From Lytechinus pictus (Eukaryota > Echinodermata > Echinoidea > Temnopleuroida > Toxopneustidae), in NCBI RefSeq assembly GCF_037042905.1, contig NC_087249.1:13207201-13271200 (forward strand): a DNA stretch of 64,000 bases. Reading direction: 5' to 3'. How positions within the stretch are numbered: position 1 is the stretch's first letter; the number at the start of each line of letters is the position of its first letter. Shown in pieces: positions 11,686-23,575 of the stretch. A model generated the notes under the pieces. That model saw nothing but the letters and a program-made list of their open reading frames with translations, was not told where the DNA came from and did no database searches. A program made the translations under genes and the position numbers.

Positions 11686-13330
11686 TTGCATCTCGTGTTT
11701 TATTTGTTGTATATAGATGATTTATAATGTGTAGTTTAATGATTTGATACTTTTCATGAGATCAGAAACAAAGCAGAAAAAGGGTCTTATATTTTCAATG
11801 AAAGGAAATAAGCAAACCATGAATCAGACAAAACAAAGCTGAAGAAATAATTAGCTGAAGAATAACAAAATCCCAAGGGGGTACGGAAAGGTCCTTCAAA
11901 AAGACTCCCCAAAAAGACAAAAAGACCATCAGGCAAAAAAAATTGATAGTCATAAATTACTATGATGGAGTAGATAAAGGGAAAATTGAAGAGAAAGCAT
12001 CTGGTCACTCTAATGAATTGAAGTGATTTTGCATTTTCTTTAGTACTGTGGACATTCTTGTCTCAAGTTTACAGGTTTTTGTTGTTTCCTAGCTAGTCCA
12101 ACCTCTGTGAATTAGTTGAAACCTTCAATGCATCGAAATTAAAACTCTCGATGAGCTTCAAGGTTTCACAAGATTTGTCCGCATCCGTAGAGCGGGAAAT
12201 ATCAGAGATCTGTATGCTTGGGATCGGGAATTATCCCGCGGGAAGGAAGATGGAAGTCACGACCAGATGACTCCGTATACGATCAGGAAACCTGCACGGC
12301 GTCGTTACGGAGAATGAACAAGGTCTATGCCGAGAAGGAAATAGGAAAAAGTGTTGAAATGGAAATAAAGGGTAAAAGGCTAGACCAATAGGAAAGCATC
12401 TCCCATAACACAAATTGCATCTGAATGTCAAAATGGCACCTGGAGATATGACCTACAAATTGGAAGAAGTTGAAGCAAATAGAAAGATGTTCTTGAATTT
12501 ATCTCTATGAAGATCAAAATGATTATGATATTGAGATGTAATTTATAGTCTCATGAAAAAATTGAAAAATGTTATAGTATTATGACACAAAAAAACCTAT
12601 AGTATGTATTTATATCATATATTTATGCAGTAATGTAAGTAGTAGAACTAGGAAGTAAAATATAAGTTCTATCATAAGTATTATGATGGAATGGTTATAG
12701 AAAGCGTTTAGAAAAGAGTAGTGGACAAAACGAGAGTTAAAGACTAGGAAAGTATTTAAAGAAAAGTCCAGAAAGCGTCTGATCACAAATGGTTGAGTGA
12801 TTTTGTCAGTTCCTCTAGTACTGCGAGCATTCGAAGGCCAAGCAACCTGCCTTTACATCCAAACTATGACATCCTAACACACTCCTCAAAGTTTAATCCA
12901 GACTGATGAGAATTTTAAATCTGTCTCCATCTTGGGAGTGAAAAACTTTAGGAGTGTACATTGGATTGCGTTAGTTTGTGATGATGAAAGTAGGTTATCT
13001 TGGGTTACGGATGTACAGCGGGAAGGGAGCTGGTGGGTCACGTGATACAGACGGTTCTGAATACAAAATGGCAACAAAATGACGAAATCCATTTGATTTC
13101 CTCATCATTTTGTTTCAGAACAAAATCGAAATGGAGAAAGAAAAGTAGGCTGGTGCTGACAAGATTGAAAAGTATCAAGAAAAGTTTGTAAAGTGCAAAA
13201 GAAATATGATTATATATGTGTTTGTAAATAGTTAAAAAATTATAGAAAAAAAACAATAAAAAGTATCAAATTAAATTGTGCAGTGTATTCTTCATTTTAC
13301 TCGTAATTTTACAGCAGTGTTTGGAATGTT
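11686..13330 (+). other. 3' flank of the kinase gene with a diverged internal duplication and a poly(A) signal
   Basis: There is no clear gene here. A segment at about 11990-12260 (AAAGCATCTGGTCAC, then CTTTAGTACTGTGGAC, then CTTGGGATCGGG) is echoed at about 12770-13050 (AAAGCGTCTGATCAC, CTCTAGTACTGCGAGC, CTTGGGTTACGG), an old duplication about 780 bp apart. A 61-codon Arg-rich open frame lies at 12132-12317 but has no start. AATAAA lies near 13255. The stretch could be a long 3' UTR or decayed exons of a related gene. Confidence 0.4.
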
Positions 13331-13690
13331 TTGTAGAAATTATGAAAGAAATGAAATAAATTGGGAAAACAATACAGATACACATACAGAAAATATAGAC
13401 ACAGAATAAAGGCTCGTAGGAAGGGGGGGGGGCGAGCTGGACAGAGGAAAGGAAAAAGAGGGTGAGAGAAAGAGTTTACCCCTCACACCCACACACAATA
13501 ACAAATTTTCTTCATGAAGGAGTCTAAAAGGGTAAATTGTCACTTGGTCTAGACAGAAGACAGAAATACAAATAGACATGCAGAAGTTATAGACAAAGAT
13601 AAGAAAAGAGAGGGGGATTTTTTTCAGAAGAAAGGAAAAAGAGGGTGTTAGAAAGGGTCCCCCCCCCGACAGTATCGAGTAATTTCCACA
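13331..13690. repeat. Diverged direct duplication of a purine-rich segment
   Basis: Two related segments (about 13380-13490 and 13550-13670) share GGAAAGGAAAAAGAGGGTG followed by GAGAAAG or TTAGAAAG and a C-rich stretch. Poly-G and poly-C runs punctuate them. No coding signal. Confidence 0.5.
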
Positions 13691-13691
13691 A

Positions 13692-13865
13692 AGGGGCAAA
13701 TTGGCATTTGGTCTTCAACCACATGGTCTAATTTCTATTTGGGCTAATCCTGCATGGTGTAACAGTATAAAACCATTTCGTTCAATAAACATTTTGATCT
13801 AATTGCCCAATTTAGCAGGTTTAGACCATTTATCATTTTGTTCAACACCATAGACAGATTTCACT
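13692..13865. repeat. Degenerate ~16-bp repeat (TTTGGTCTAAT type)
   Basis: Phrases such as CATTTGGTC, ATGGTCTAATTT, TTTTGATCTAATTGCCCAAT and ACCATTTATCATTTTG recur about every 15-17 bp. The same style of repeat forms an inverted array at 60442-60808. Confidence 0.5.
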
Positions 13866-14519
13866 ATTAATAGATTGAATTTGCCTTTGAAAAAAGGTGC
13901 AAAACAATAACTAGACGAATTACAAAATAGTATCTGGGCATTAGACTCAATGGAAATTGGACCAAGTGTATTATACACCAAGCAACAATCAGACCAAATC
14001 GATAGGTATCAGTAGGGCAAACAAACCGGAAACTGAGATCCGATCGGATATTCAAATTGTTTTAGTGATGAACTTGATATGAACAGAATTCTGGATGAAA
14101 ATTCTTCCTTTTACTTTCTCGCTTTTTATTCATGCTCGTTTGTTTCACTTTTCCACTTCTTGAAAATTCAAAGGGCCGTCGACCACGCCCCTTCCCATGT
14201 CACAGCGTTTTAGCTCCTTGTTTTCCTGTCAGTACTTGTGTACCCGACGCGAGAGGGCAGTAAAGAAATTTGTTTAAAATTAAAAATTGGGGCAAGAATC
14301 TGAAAAAAAATTCAAGTCCAAGATTTAGAGTCTGATCCAAAACAGCCGGATGCACAAGTACTAACGGAGAAGAATTCGCATCCAGCCCTAAAGCCGAGCG
14401 CACAGTACTATGCGATCAGATACGACACGATTTTTGTTTTAATAAATAGCATTTTGCATTAAATATTAAAGTTTTAAAAAATATTTGAAAATCGGATCGC
14501 ATATCGCGTAGAAGTGTGC

Positions 14520-14830
14520 GCCAGGTTTAGCTCCTCTGTCCCCAGGCCTCTCTCCATCTTTCATTGTCGCATTCATCTCTTCAGAAATAAAATCTCTCCT
14601 TCTCTCCCCCCATCTATCTAGATCTTTCGATTTCTCTCCTCCCTCTCTTTCACTCAATCATATTCATCTCTCTCTCTTTTCCGTTCTGCCTTATTCATCT
14701 TTTTTGAAATAAAATGATATCTCTCACGCTCTCTATCTCTGTCGATTTTCTCCTCTCCTCCCTGTCTTTTATTTTATCCCATTCATCTCTATCTGTCTAT
14801 TATCCGTACTTTCCTTTTCATCTCTTCTGA
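14520..14830. repeat. Polypyrimidine (CTCT)-rich low-complexity tract
   Basis: TCTCTC and CATCTCT units dominate. Just upstream, 14395-14525 holds an imperfect inverted pair (GCGCACAGTACTATGCGATC against the complement of the sequence ending GAAGTGTGCGC), possibly a very short MITE. No gene seen between 13866 and 15069. Confidence 0.6.
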
Positions 14831-15069
14831 AATAATTTTGTTATGGGGTAATCATAGTGTTTTCACAAGAACGAAGAATGAAAAAATATCATGGTAATCC
14901 ACTTTTGAGACTTTCAGTAAACATGACAACAGAAACTTAAAAACAGAACAATTCATTTCAGTTTGGTTTTATTTATTTGCTATTATTTCACAAAGGCTGC
15001 ACTCAACCCAGGGACCTGACCAAAGTTAAATCCAGGGTATTTTTTAAAAGCTGCATTTATAAAGACATA

Positions 15070-16950
15070 CAGGGTGTATCGAATAAAAGGAAACCCAAGT
15101 TTGATCGAGTATAATTTGAAAAATGTGGATTTTTTTATTATAATAGTCATGTCAATAAAAACTACAACTCTTTCCCTTTCCAATGACACCTAACATAGCT
15201 TACAGGGTCCACGCTTCACTGAATACTATCCTTTACAAAAGACACGATGGTTCACTTTCATTGCCTATTGAGTGGCTTCTTTGAATGTGCCCCAAAATGA
15301 TTAGCAATTCAAATGATTTCAGTTAAGCATTCCAATGACTTTTAATTAAATTAATTTGGTGAATAAATTATAAATGTCTATTCATTTGACTAAACAAGGC
15401 TTCTACTCCATGATTTACAACATGGTGCAACTCACAACTGCACAGAGATCTTTCTTGGTAAAAAAAGTATCATGATACAAGGAGTTATCTCCAGACTCAA
15501 GAAGCATTTCATTTAATGTTTCCGGATAGGGATCCCCTACCAAGAAGACAATTTGGCTTAATTTGCGCAAGTATGAAGCAGAAGGAACGAGCCATAATCT
15601 CAACAAAGGAAGATCAGGAAGAAGAAAGTCAGCAAGGACAGAGGAAAACATTGAGGCTGTCCGTCAGCAACTGGAACACCATCCTCATCAGACGAGTGCT
15701 CGCAGAAATGGAGTCGGGCTCACACAGGCTTCCATTAACTGGATCACAAGGCTTGATCTTAATTTCCATCCATATCGGCTACATGTTCGTCATGAAATTT
15801 ATGCCGGCAGATCTAAACAGAAGACGTGATTTCTCTCAGTGGATTCTGCAGCGTTGCAACAGAGACCAAAGATTCATCAGGAACCTGGTTATTGGTGATG
15901 AACCAGCATTCGCACTCAACGGAGGGGCAAATAGGAAGAATAACGTCCACTACGCTCCGTCTCGGCATCCTCCTGCCTTCAACTTTGAGAAGAGGTGCAG
16001 CAGAGAGAAGGTTACGGTATGTGTTGGTCTTTGTGGAAAAGGCGTAGTGTTTGGCCCATTCTTCTTCGATGCGAACGTTAATGGTCAAACCTACCTCCGC
16101 ATGATCAACGAGCAAGTTGTCCCACAGTTGGAGATTGGAGAACAATTTCTCAAGGCAAGAAAATGGAATGTTCCGCTATCTCTGGTGGGCTCAAGATGGA
16201 GCTCCAGCTCATAGACTTGGAGCAGTGACAGATCGACTCAGGGAGCTCTTCCATCAGCGAGTGATTGCGATGCACCAAGCAGTGGAATGGCCCCCAAAAT
16301 CACCTGACTTGACACCCTGCGACTTTTTCCTTTGGGGATACTTGAAGGACAGAGTCTTCGTCACACCACCCGGTACCCTTCAAGAACTAAGGGAGAGAAT
16401 TCAAGTTGAGGTGGACAGATTGACGGCATACCCTGAACAAGTGAGACAAGTCATGAATGGGATCAAGCGCAGGTGTCAGCTTTGTTTGGAGAGAGGAGGG
16501 GGACACATCGAGGGACTTGGAGCATAAGCAAAAAATCTGGTTTCATCACACTCACCTTTTCTTTCTCATTTCATCGCATTAGCTTAAAGAGTTCAGAGAC
16601 TTATTCTTATTTGTTACAGACATTTAAAAAAAGAAATGATCAAGAAGTGAAGAGAAATAAACAAAGTTTGAAAATGAATAATTGCTGATATGTTTCATCA
16701 TTTCGTCTTCATCCTAAAAAAGTTTAATTTTGAAAGTGAAAGATGCGTGAGAGTGAACCACTTGAAATTTTGTAACACTTTTTCAGAACAATGGTGTTCA
16801 GTGATGCATGAGCGTGACGAGCTAAGAGTGCTATCATAAGAAAGGTAATGAGTTGATCTATCTGTTGATATAAACCCCACTATTGCCACAGTTATATTTT
16901 TGAAATTAATATTGATCAAATTTGGGTTTCCCTTTTTTCGATACACCCTG
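15070..16950 (+). mobile_element. Tc1/mariner-superfamily DNA transposon, full length but decayed
   Basis: Terminal inverted repeats of about 36 bp start CAGGGTGTATCGAA at 15070 and end with the complement TTCGATACACCCTG at 16950. A few mismatches separate the arms. Both sides abut TA (15068-15069 and 16951-16952), the target duplication of this superfamily. At 1881 bp it contains one transposase frame, now broken by frameshifts. It sits in non-coding DNA downstream of the kinase gene. Confidence 0.93.
15422..16527 (+). pseudogene. Transposase pseudogene, Tc1/mariner type with DD41D spacing
   Basis: The frame opens at ATG 15422 (MVQLTTAQRSFLV) and moves through at least three frameshifts (near 15470, 15558, 15800 and 16160) to TAA at 16525-16527. 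The N-terminal part has helix-turn-helix-like sequence (GRSGRRKSARTEENIEAVRQ). The catalytic triad is still readable: Asp in GDEPAF (15897), Asp in AQDGAPAH (16195) and Asp in TPCDFFLWG (16321). There are 41 residues between the last two, unlike the 34 of classical mariners. It cannot make an intact protein as it stands. Confidence 0.9.
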
Positions 16951-16952
16951 TA

Positions 16953-18007
16953 TAGGCCCAGAATAATTATTTTTACACTGCATTATGAACAAATAATGCA
17001 AATTAACAATAATCCGTTAATTCTGATGTAAACAAAGTTATATTTATACAAAACTATCAAAGAGTAGTACGATAACAATGCAGGAAACACAATCATCTTG
17101 ATATACGGTAACTGAATGTGAAATATAGAATATAATTCACTGGAATACAACATGTTTGGTTACAATACATATATCACATGGAAACATTAAAAGTGTTAAT
17201 CACACACACACACCAATAACAATTTCGCCCTAGTAAGAGTAAAAAGAAAAATAAACTTGCAAATTTCATTGTCGAGTTTGAATTCGAGTACATGTCAATC
17301 CCTGTAATGAGATAATTCTGCTTCTTAAAACTCGTTTGCTATTTATTCTCTGATTATTCGATCCTCGGCCTAATGTATATTTGCTTTATTGTATTTCAAT
17401 TCTGTCGTGTATCGTTATTTCTGATTTGATGATATGTTGAAAAAGTACTATTTAAATTTGATATATTTGCAATAAATGCATTTGAAGAAAAAAATAGACG
17501 GTCGTAATGTTGTATAGAGAAGAAGTGAGGGAGCACAGTAACAAAATTCAAACTTTTGGACGGGTTTCCTTATAAATAAGTGAATATGTCTATCGCTGTT
17601 TTGCTTAGTTTCGTAAACTCAGCAAGTCATGGGAAATAATTGTGTATGCACTTCCCAAGTCAATGACATATCTTTTAGTCATAATTCTGTGGGATGGACC
17701 TGAAAAAAAAAAGAAAAAAAAAAATTGGCATCTTTTTACCGTTTTCGTAATAAAAAAAAATTTCTATGACACATAATAGCAGGACATAGACTTTGAAAAT
17801 CAATATCTCTCTCAGAACAATACTTGACTTTTCACGTCATTAGAAAGTTTATTGATTAAGTGCGGAGATTGATATGCTACTATATTTGAGACGTGAATAT
17901 CTAGACACAAATAAACATCGAGAATTACAAATTTGTTCAAACGGACTGCTGGCATTCCTAAACCCTCCTCTTAGTTTGATAACAAAATATTAAGAACCTA
18001 TTATTCA
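16953..18007. other. AT-rich non-coding stretch
   Basis: I see no gene. There is a short (CA)n run near 17200 and A-rich tracts near 17700-17760. Confidence 0.6.
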
Positions 18008-18306
18008 GCCAGACGTCAATCCCTTCCAACATATTGGCAACATCCGATAAAGACGATATCAATTTTATTCGACAAACAACTTTTGCATTATCGAAAACTC
18101 AAGATATAAGTATAACAAGCGTCTTAGAATATATACAGATTCTATACAAGGAGACTTCTGCTCTTACGATGGGACCATCGTTTTACAATCCTCATCTCAG
18201 TATAATAATCAATTTTAAAGAAACCATACTTACCCATTCCCTTAAATCTTTCTTTTGCCGGTGTATTCGAGCGTGGCGATCGAATGGCATTTCAGGGAAT
18301 AGGTAA
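18008..18306 (+). pseudogene. LINE ORF2 fragment (family B-like, RNase H region)
   Basis: The frame reads DDINFIRQTTFALSKTQ, close to DDINLIQQTTFELLNTK encoded at 31815-31860 just before the RNase H start of LINE B. What follows (KETSALTMGPSFYNPHL) resembles an RNase H beginning with the YTDGS segment damaged. It is an isolated, truncated piece. Confidence 0.6.
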
Positions 18307-18560
18307 GTATTGCGTATCTGACGTAGATTCCTCTGTTTCAACACGTAGTACAGAAGAAATGTTATCCTACTTGCTTTAACTTGGCTTGAGGACTACCGGT
18401 TGATACAGATTGTTATATTTAACAGATTCACTTAGTACTTAGATCTTTACAAAAAATCATAAACAAATTTCTTCTTCATATATTCATAAAATATCAATAA
18501 TGTATGAAAAGATTCTATTCATGGGTGTACATATTATTTAAACCTGAATCCACGCTCTTA

Positions 18561-18934
18561 GATTACCGAAGTGATGACGTCACAAAAGAACTTTTATATG
18601 ATACCATATTTTGGTAGAGCATAATGAAAAATCCACACTACCAACATTTGGTGGGAATCGGGCCTTAGATAATTATGACCTCATGAATACATAATTAGCC
18701 CCATTGAAGTCAATGTATTATTGGCCTGGTTCTAAATGTTAGGAAGCAGGCCAATAATACATTGACTTCAATGGGGCTAATTACGTATTCATGAGGTCAT
18801 ATCTTGGGGCCCTATGGACCGATTCCCAGCAGATTTGGGTTGTGTGTTTTTTTCATCATGCTCTACCAAATTATGGTATCATAGACGCCGATATGCAAAA
18901 ACTGACAATTGATGACGTCACGACTTCGGTAATC
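18561..18934. mobile_element. 374-bp MITE with long inverted arms and TA target duplication
   Basis: The arms start GATTACCGAAGTGATGACGT and end with the complement CACGACTTCGGTAATC. TA flanks both sides (18559-18560, 18935-18936). Nearly the whole element folds back, with matched segments such as CATTGACTTCAATGGGGC near the centre and GGTAGAGCA against TGCTCTACC further out. No coding capacity. TA insertion suggests mobilisation by a Tc1/mariner transposase (inference). Confidence 0.85.
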
Positions 18935-18936
18935 TA

Positions 18937-20882
18937 TTGGTAATGAGAAAACCGGCTATTTTGGCTAAACAGCTTGAGCCATCGAGTCGGCGAATGTCAA
19001 TATCAGGCCTAAAATACACTGTAAATAAAGAGCATTACATAGAGTTGAACACTTCAACATTTTAACACATTTATAGCATCCAAGCCTCTATCCATACACA
19101 CTTAGATGTCAGACCTGGAAGTAATCGTTCATAAAGAATACGCCCCGTGGTAGTTCGATTAGCTAAGTATTTATTGTGGCATTAATAAGCATCACAGTGG
19201 TCTGTGCGATGTATGTAACCCTACAGGATTTATTCCACTATAAACTGGAAAGCACGAAATTTGCTCAGGAGAGAGCCCCACACTTTTCAAACAATTAATC
19301 TGTTAACTTTTAAAACCGTTTTAAGCGTCAATGATAGCACTGAATGCCTAGTTATATTAAGGTCTTTTGCCACTTCAAAACATTAAGAAATAAACCGCAA
19401 TTCAGACAATTTCTCCCCGTGCACACAAAAAACACTATGGCAGAATCAGTCAAAAAGGGAAAATTATTAGTTGATTGAATTCAGCTAATGAAAATTGAAG
19501 TGTATTATCACATCTACATGGTCCCGCCTAAGCGGTCGTCAGTCATGGTGGAGTGTTAACCGGTAAATCAGCCCATCAGACGCCCCGCTGCTGAGCTCTC
19601 GAGGAAGGCAGCATTAATTAACGCAGTCCCCTTCTTATAACACACTTTTTGTTAATTTGCTACTTCCCACATGTTCCAGAACCGTTTTCTCAAATATGAA
19701 GCACATTATGACCCTTAACCTAACAGTTTTATGTTAGCAGAAATTTATACAACTGTTACATGGGGTAATTGGTCATGTGTTGGCAGTACCCAACCAAAGT
19801 GACGTAAGCAGTACCACCTCTGCAGCCGAATGCTTTGGAAAGAGAGGCACAAGCAGAGAGGTCTTGGATTTACCGTAAGGCTATTGCTGCTGCAAGACGG
19901 GTTATTATGTTGGTGTCAAATTCTTTTAGAAGCATCTTAAAATACAAAAATACAAAAGCTGGATCAGGAGATGCAAGTAATCATGTTAGAGCTAAGAGAT
20001 GTGTTGGGGAAAAAGACCAACACAGTGGACGATTTCAATAATAGAGTTTAAAGTAGTTGCCGGTGTTGCTACAACACCAATACCAGTCAGAACACCACCG
20101 AACTTTAAAATCTCGCAGTTGTTGCATTTCATACCAACAAATACGACACATGTTCGGCAGTTCCCGTTGAAGGCTGTTTGGTGAACCAATGATAACAATA
20201 TCATATTCATGACATGGACATGTATCGCCAAGACCAATGGCTTCAGTTAATAAAGAGTGAAGCTATATTTCACATCACTCCACAATGAGTGACGCTACAT
20301 TACACATCACTCCTAAGGGAGTGATGGGGAAAAGATGGACGGTTAATAGTAAATAAAAAGGAGGGCAAACCCCAAAAGAAATGGCTAAAAATTAGGAGTA
20401 CAAGAACGAATCTAAACTCAAATATCCACCAGGAAAGAAATGACATATCCATCTAAGAACAGGAACCAACTCAAGGTTACAATAAAAGACATCACCACTT
20501 GCAACACTTATGCAAACCACTACCACTACAGTGTGATTGCAGTTACCATGGCTACGGATCAATTACGAGAAGCCGTCAGGTTTGTGAGAGGATATTTTCA
20601 TAGCTTTCAAAGTCGGATGTATGTGCGTGTACAATATGTGCATGACTACTTGCGTATGTTAACAAAATAATTTAGTATGGGGATTGATATGTCAACAATC
20701 GATGAATGATCTATTGTGTTTCTGATTTGATCTGGTTTGATATCACATTTATCACCTGACTCATTTATACAAGACAGGCCAAGACATTCCCTATATCCTT
20801 TCTTCTTATGTTTTAAATAGGTAGCCTAAATATATGTTTTAATTTGATACTAATGGTGTGTGTGGGGGGGGGGGGTACAAAA
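18937..20882. other. Non-coding stretch with a tiny LINE A scrap
   Basis: No gene is supported. At about 20350-20385 the text AAAAAGGAGGGCAAACCCCA matches a segment of LINE A ORF1 (GAGGGTAAACCCCAAAG near 22978). Short ATCACTCC/GGAGTGAT inverted motifs occur at 20270-20325. Confidence 0.45.
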
Positions 20883-21292
20883 ATGGACGACATTAATTAC
20901 TCCTCCTCGCGACGCCACTAGAATCCAACTCAAACCTGTCGCGACAATCATCTGAAAACGAGGAGAGAATGAGGGTGGTAACGGATGGCAGGAGGATAAA
21001 CTACAAAGAAAAGACAGAGAGTGTGTAGTAGCATAAGCGAAGAGAAAATGAAAGAGAATCAAACCCTATTAAGGTGCAAAATATCAAATTCAATGTTACC
21101 CTGAAGTGCATCTATAATAACATGTACATTATCAACCCAGCAAAAATATACAATCACATTGAAAAACAACATGGTGAGGTTAAATATATGAAGAAGGTTA
21201 ATGGCACACTCGTCATCTCATGCACAAACAATAATCAACAGGAAAAGGCCAATGAAAATAACAAATCTGGCTGGAATAGAAGGTCAACACAG
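20883..21292 (+). pseudogene. LINE A ORF1 5' fragment, truncated
   Basis: ATG at 20883 is followed by a decayed copy of the ORF1 that opens at 22815: MDDINYSSS, then a basic stretch, then FNVTLK, NPAKIYN, NGTLVISC and LAGIE. Early stops and frameshifts break it. The homology stops near 21290, where LINE D sequence begins. An equivalent junction recurs near 36740. Confidence 0.75.
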
Positions 21293-21294
21293 TG

Positions 21295-22430
21295 GGCACC
21301 AAGACCCAGCGCGGACCCTGATTGGCCGGTGGCTTCGGCCAATCACAGCGCTGCTCACACCCGAGTGGAGTCAGACAATAGCGTGCAGCCTGGCACGCCG
21401 GCCCCTCGTCGACGCTATATAACCTATGCGCAGTGCTCAGCGTCTTTGCTCATTGCCTGACGAAGTCTAGCTGCTTGCAGACGTAACGTCGCTTTCCTAC
21501 TACGTTTGATACATCGTAAGACAACTGGTTATTTCTTCTACTCAATCCTTCACCACGATGAACCTCTTTCACATCATCTGTACATGATTATATGGATAAA
21601 TACACTTTTCGTTCAGGGAGGACGCTTCGTTGAAAGAGGACGTTCTGCAAGGTAGCTGTACTTTGGGAGTAGATTTACCTTACTAACATGGCTACAGCCT
21701 CCTCAATGGAGGATTGAAGACGACTTTACCATCATCAAACGCACAACCCCCCCCCCGGTTAAAGAGCTCAGCTACAATAACCAAAGACCTACCACAGACG
21801 CAGCGACTCGGACAAGCCAGCCATCATCAAATACCTCAGCAAAAGGACCACCGCATTCACTAGGATAAGAGCTACCTCATCACCACCATCTGCCACTGGA
21901 GCATCAGAAGAGTCCGAGAAGCCATTGAAATCCTCCAACACAACACAGACCCAGGACCTCAAATCAACAGCATCTGGTATACAATCCTTCATAACCGCTC
22001 TGCTTCCAACCAATCTTCTTCTGACTCAACCAGCATCAGTTTACCAACCCAATCACCAACCAGCTCCGTCTACATCGCCACCAATCACTCAACTATGCCT
22101 ACACAGACACCGCCGACCCCCACACGTACAACCTACGCAGACGACCACGTACACACACACCAAGCCTCCCACCAAGTTCGCCAGTCTACACACAATGAGC
22201 GACGCCATTGTTCATCCTACTCCACCGCCGACACACACACACCACACCAGAGAAACCCATCCCCGCTCATCCGGCGACGCAAGTTTTCAAAGTCCGCGGA
22301 CCAACCGCCACGCGTTCCCGCCAACTCACACACAGAGCACCGCCACCGACAAAAGCCCACCAACCCGCCGAGACCGCCGGCCCGCTGTTTCCTCCAGGTC
22401 AGCACACACGTCATAAGTACCGCTATACAA
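21295..22430 (+). mobile_element. LINE D copy 1: promoter, 5' UTR and broken ORF1 start
   Basis: This shares about 800 bp with 36745-37590. ORF1 begins ATG 21688 (MATASSMED) but shifts frame soon after. A Ser/Thr/Gln/Pro-rich region follows, then from about 22118 a GC-rich part repeated at 39853-40105 (reading HNERRHCSSYS in one frame). The assignment to a LINE rests on position and on the short ORF1-like frame; no reverse transcriptase is attached. Confidence 0.6.
21319..21422 (+). promoter_or_regulatory. Promoter-like region of LINE D copy 1: CCAAT palindrome and TATA box
   Basis: TGATTGGCCG at 21319-21328 and CGGCCAATCA at 21336-21345 form a perfect 10-bp inverted pair with a CCAAT box on each strand. 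TATATAA lies at 21416-21422. The second copy keeps the pair and a TATATAT. This looks like an RNA polymerase II promoter ahead of the element's ORF1 (inference). Confidence 0.6.
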
Positions 22431-22814
22431 CCTTCCGATAGCCGTTGCTCTCGCTTAGAGAGCGGACATGCTATCGCTTTGCTGCGCAAATTTTCTGAAA
22501 AATAAGTGCAAAACTGCCGAAATTTGTTAATATTTACTGATATGTTTTTTGCTTTGTGATATTATTCAACCTACCTTTGTCTTGGATTGAATTCATTTTG
22601 TTTATTATTATTTCATTTGGATCTCAACTTTTATGTGCTTATATCTACTTTGGATTTGATTTTCGTAACACTTGGATTGTACACTTTTATTAGTTGTTTT
22701 GATTTTGATACAAGGTAAGCTCTAGTAACAATTTATATTTCTACCATAACATATATCTTACCCAAACCCTAACACTAAATCTAACAACAATAACAAACTA
22801 CAGGGGAGTCCAAC
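22431..22814 (+). promoter_or_regulatory. LINE A 5' UTR with intron-like GTAAGC...CAG
   Basis: This region is homologous to 41010-41374. Both copies keep ACAAG followed by GTAAGCTCT (donor-like, 22715) and TACAG followed by GGGAGTCCAAC (acceptor-like, ending 22803) just ahead of the ORF1 ATG. That would make an 89-bp intron here and 87 bp in the other copy. Confidence 0.55.
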
Positions 22815-23575
22815 ATGGACGACCGAAACTATTCCTCTGGTGAGGACGCGTACTTACAATCAGCGGCAGAGTTCAATTTTGCCACACCACTCGAATCTGC
22901 TTCTAACATATCTCGCCATTCCTCTGGCAATGAGGCAGAGGACGAGGGTGGGTGGATTCCCGTTAATTGAAAAAAAAGAGGGTAAACCCCAAAGAAAAAG
23001 GCAAAGGATTCGAAGCAGCATAAGTGAAGGAAAAATTGGTAGAGAACCTCGACCTCGTAAGACCCCAAACAACATGTTCAATGTCACCTTGAAGGGTACA
23101 AATAACAATATATGCAATATTAATCCGGTTAAAATATACAATGATATGAAAAAACAGGGGACATAATTAGCATGAGAAAGACAAACGGAACACTGGAAAT
23201 AAAGTGCAAAGATGCTGCACAACAGGAAACAGCAGAGAAAATAAAAAAATTGGCAGGAATTGAGGTCCACAAAGAATCTAATTTCCAAGAATCAAGTAAG
23301 GGGGTGATTCGTCGTGTAGATAAAACCATACCCGATGACGATCTGAAAAAAATTACTAAAGAACAAGACGTCATCAATGTAAAAAGATTAAAAAAAAAAA
23401 TAAATGGGGAACTAGTCAAAACCCCAAGTGTGCTATTGACATTTAAGAGTAAATCACCCCCTGAAAATGTTAACTTTATGTACCAAACATATAAGATAGA
23501 AATTTTCCATCCACCTGTAATTCGTTGTTTTAATTGCCAGTAGTTTGGTCACGTACAAGGGCAATTGATAGAACT
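22815..23575 (+). pseudogene. LINE A ORF1 (gag-like, zinc knuckle), disrupted
   Basis: ATG 22815 (MDDRNYSSGEDAY) opens an acidic then basic frame. In-frame stops and a frameshift break it (after GGWIPVN and before GDII). The middle reads FNVTLKGTNNN, NGTLEIKC and RRVDKTIPDDDLKK. The end reads VIRCFNCQ, then a stop, then FGHVQG, the first CCHC knuckle, which other copies continue. ORF1 proteins of this kind bind the element's own RNA (family knowledge). Confidence 0.8.

Noticed and set aside
19500..19640. Possible tRNA or small RNA gene in a GC-richer patch
   Set aside because: No cloverleaf, box A/box B pair or acceptor stem could be built.
21458..21490. Hammerhead ribozyme in the LINE D leader
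   Set aside because: CTGACGA and GAA-like bases are present, but the stems do not pair as a hammerhead requires; the outer stem pairs TGACG with the sequence after GAAA, giving a simple hairpin.
22095..22505. Long overlapping open frames in the GC-rich LINE D part
   Set aside because: Three frames are open because of GC-rich, stop-poor sequence; only fragments match the other copy, so no gene is called.
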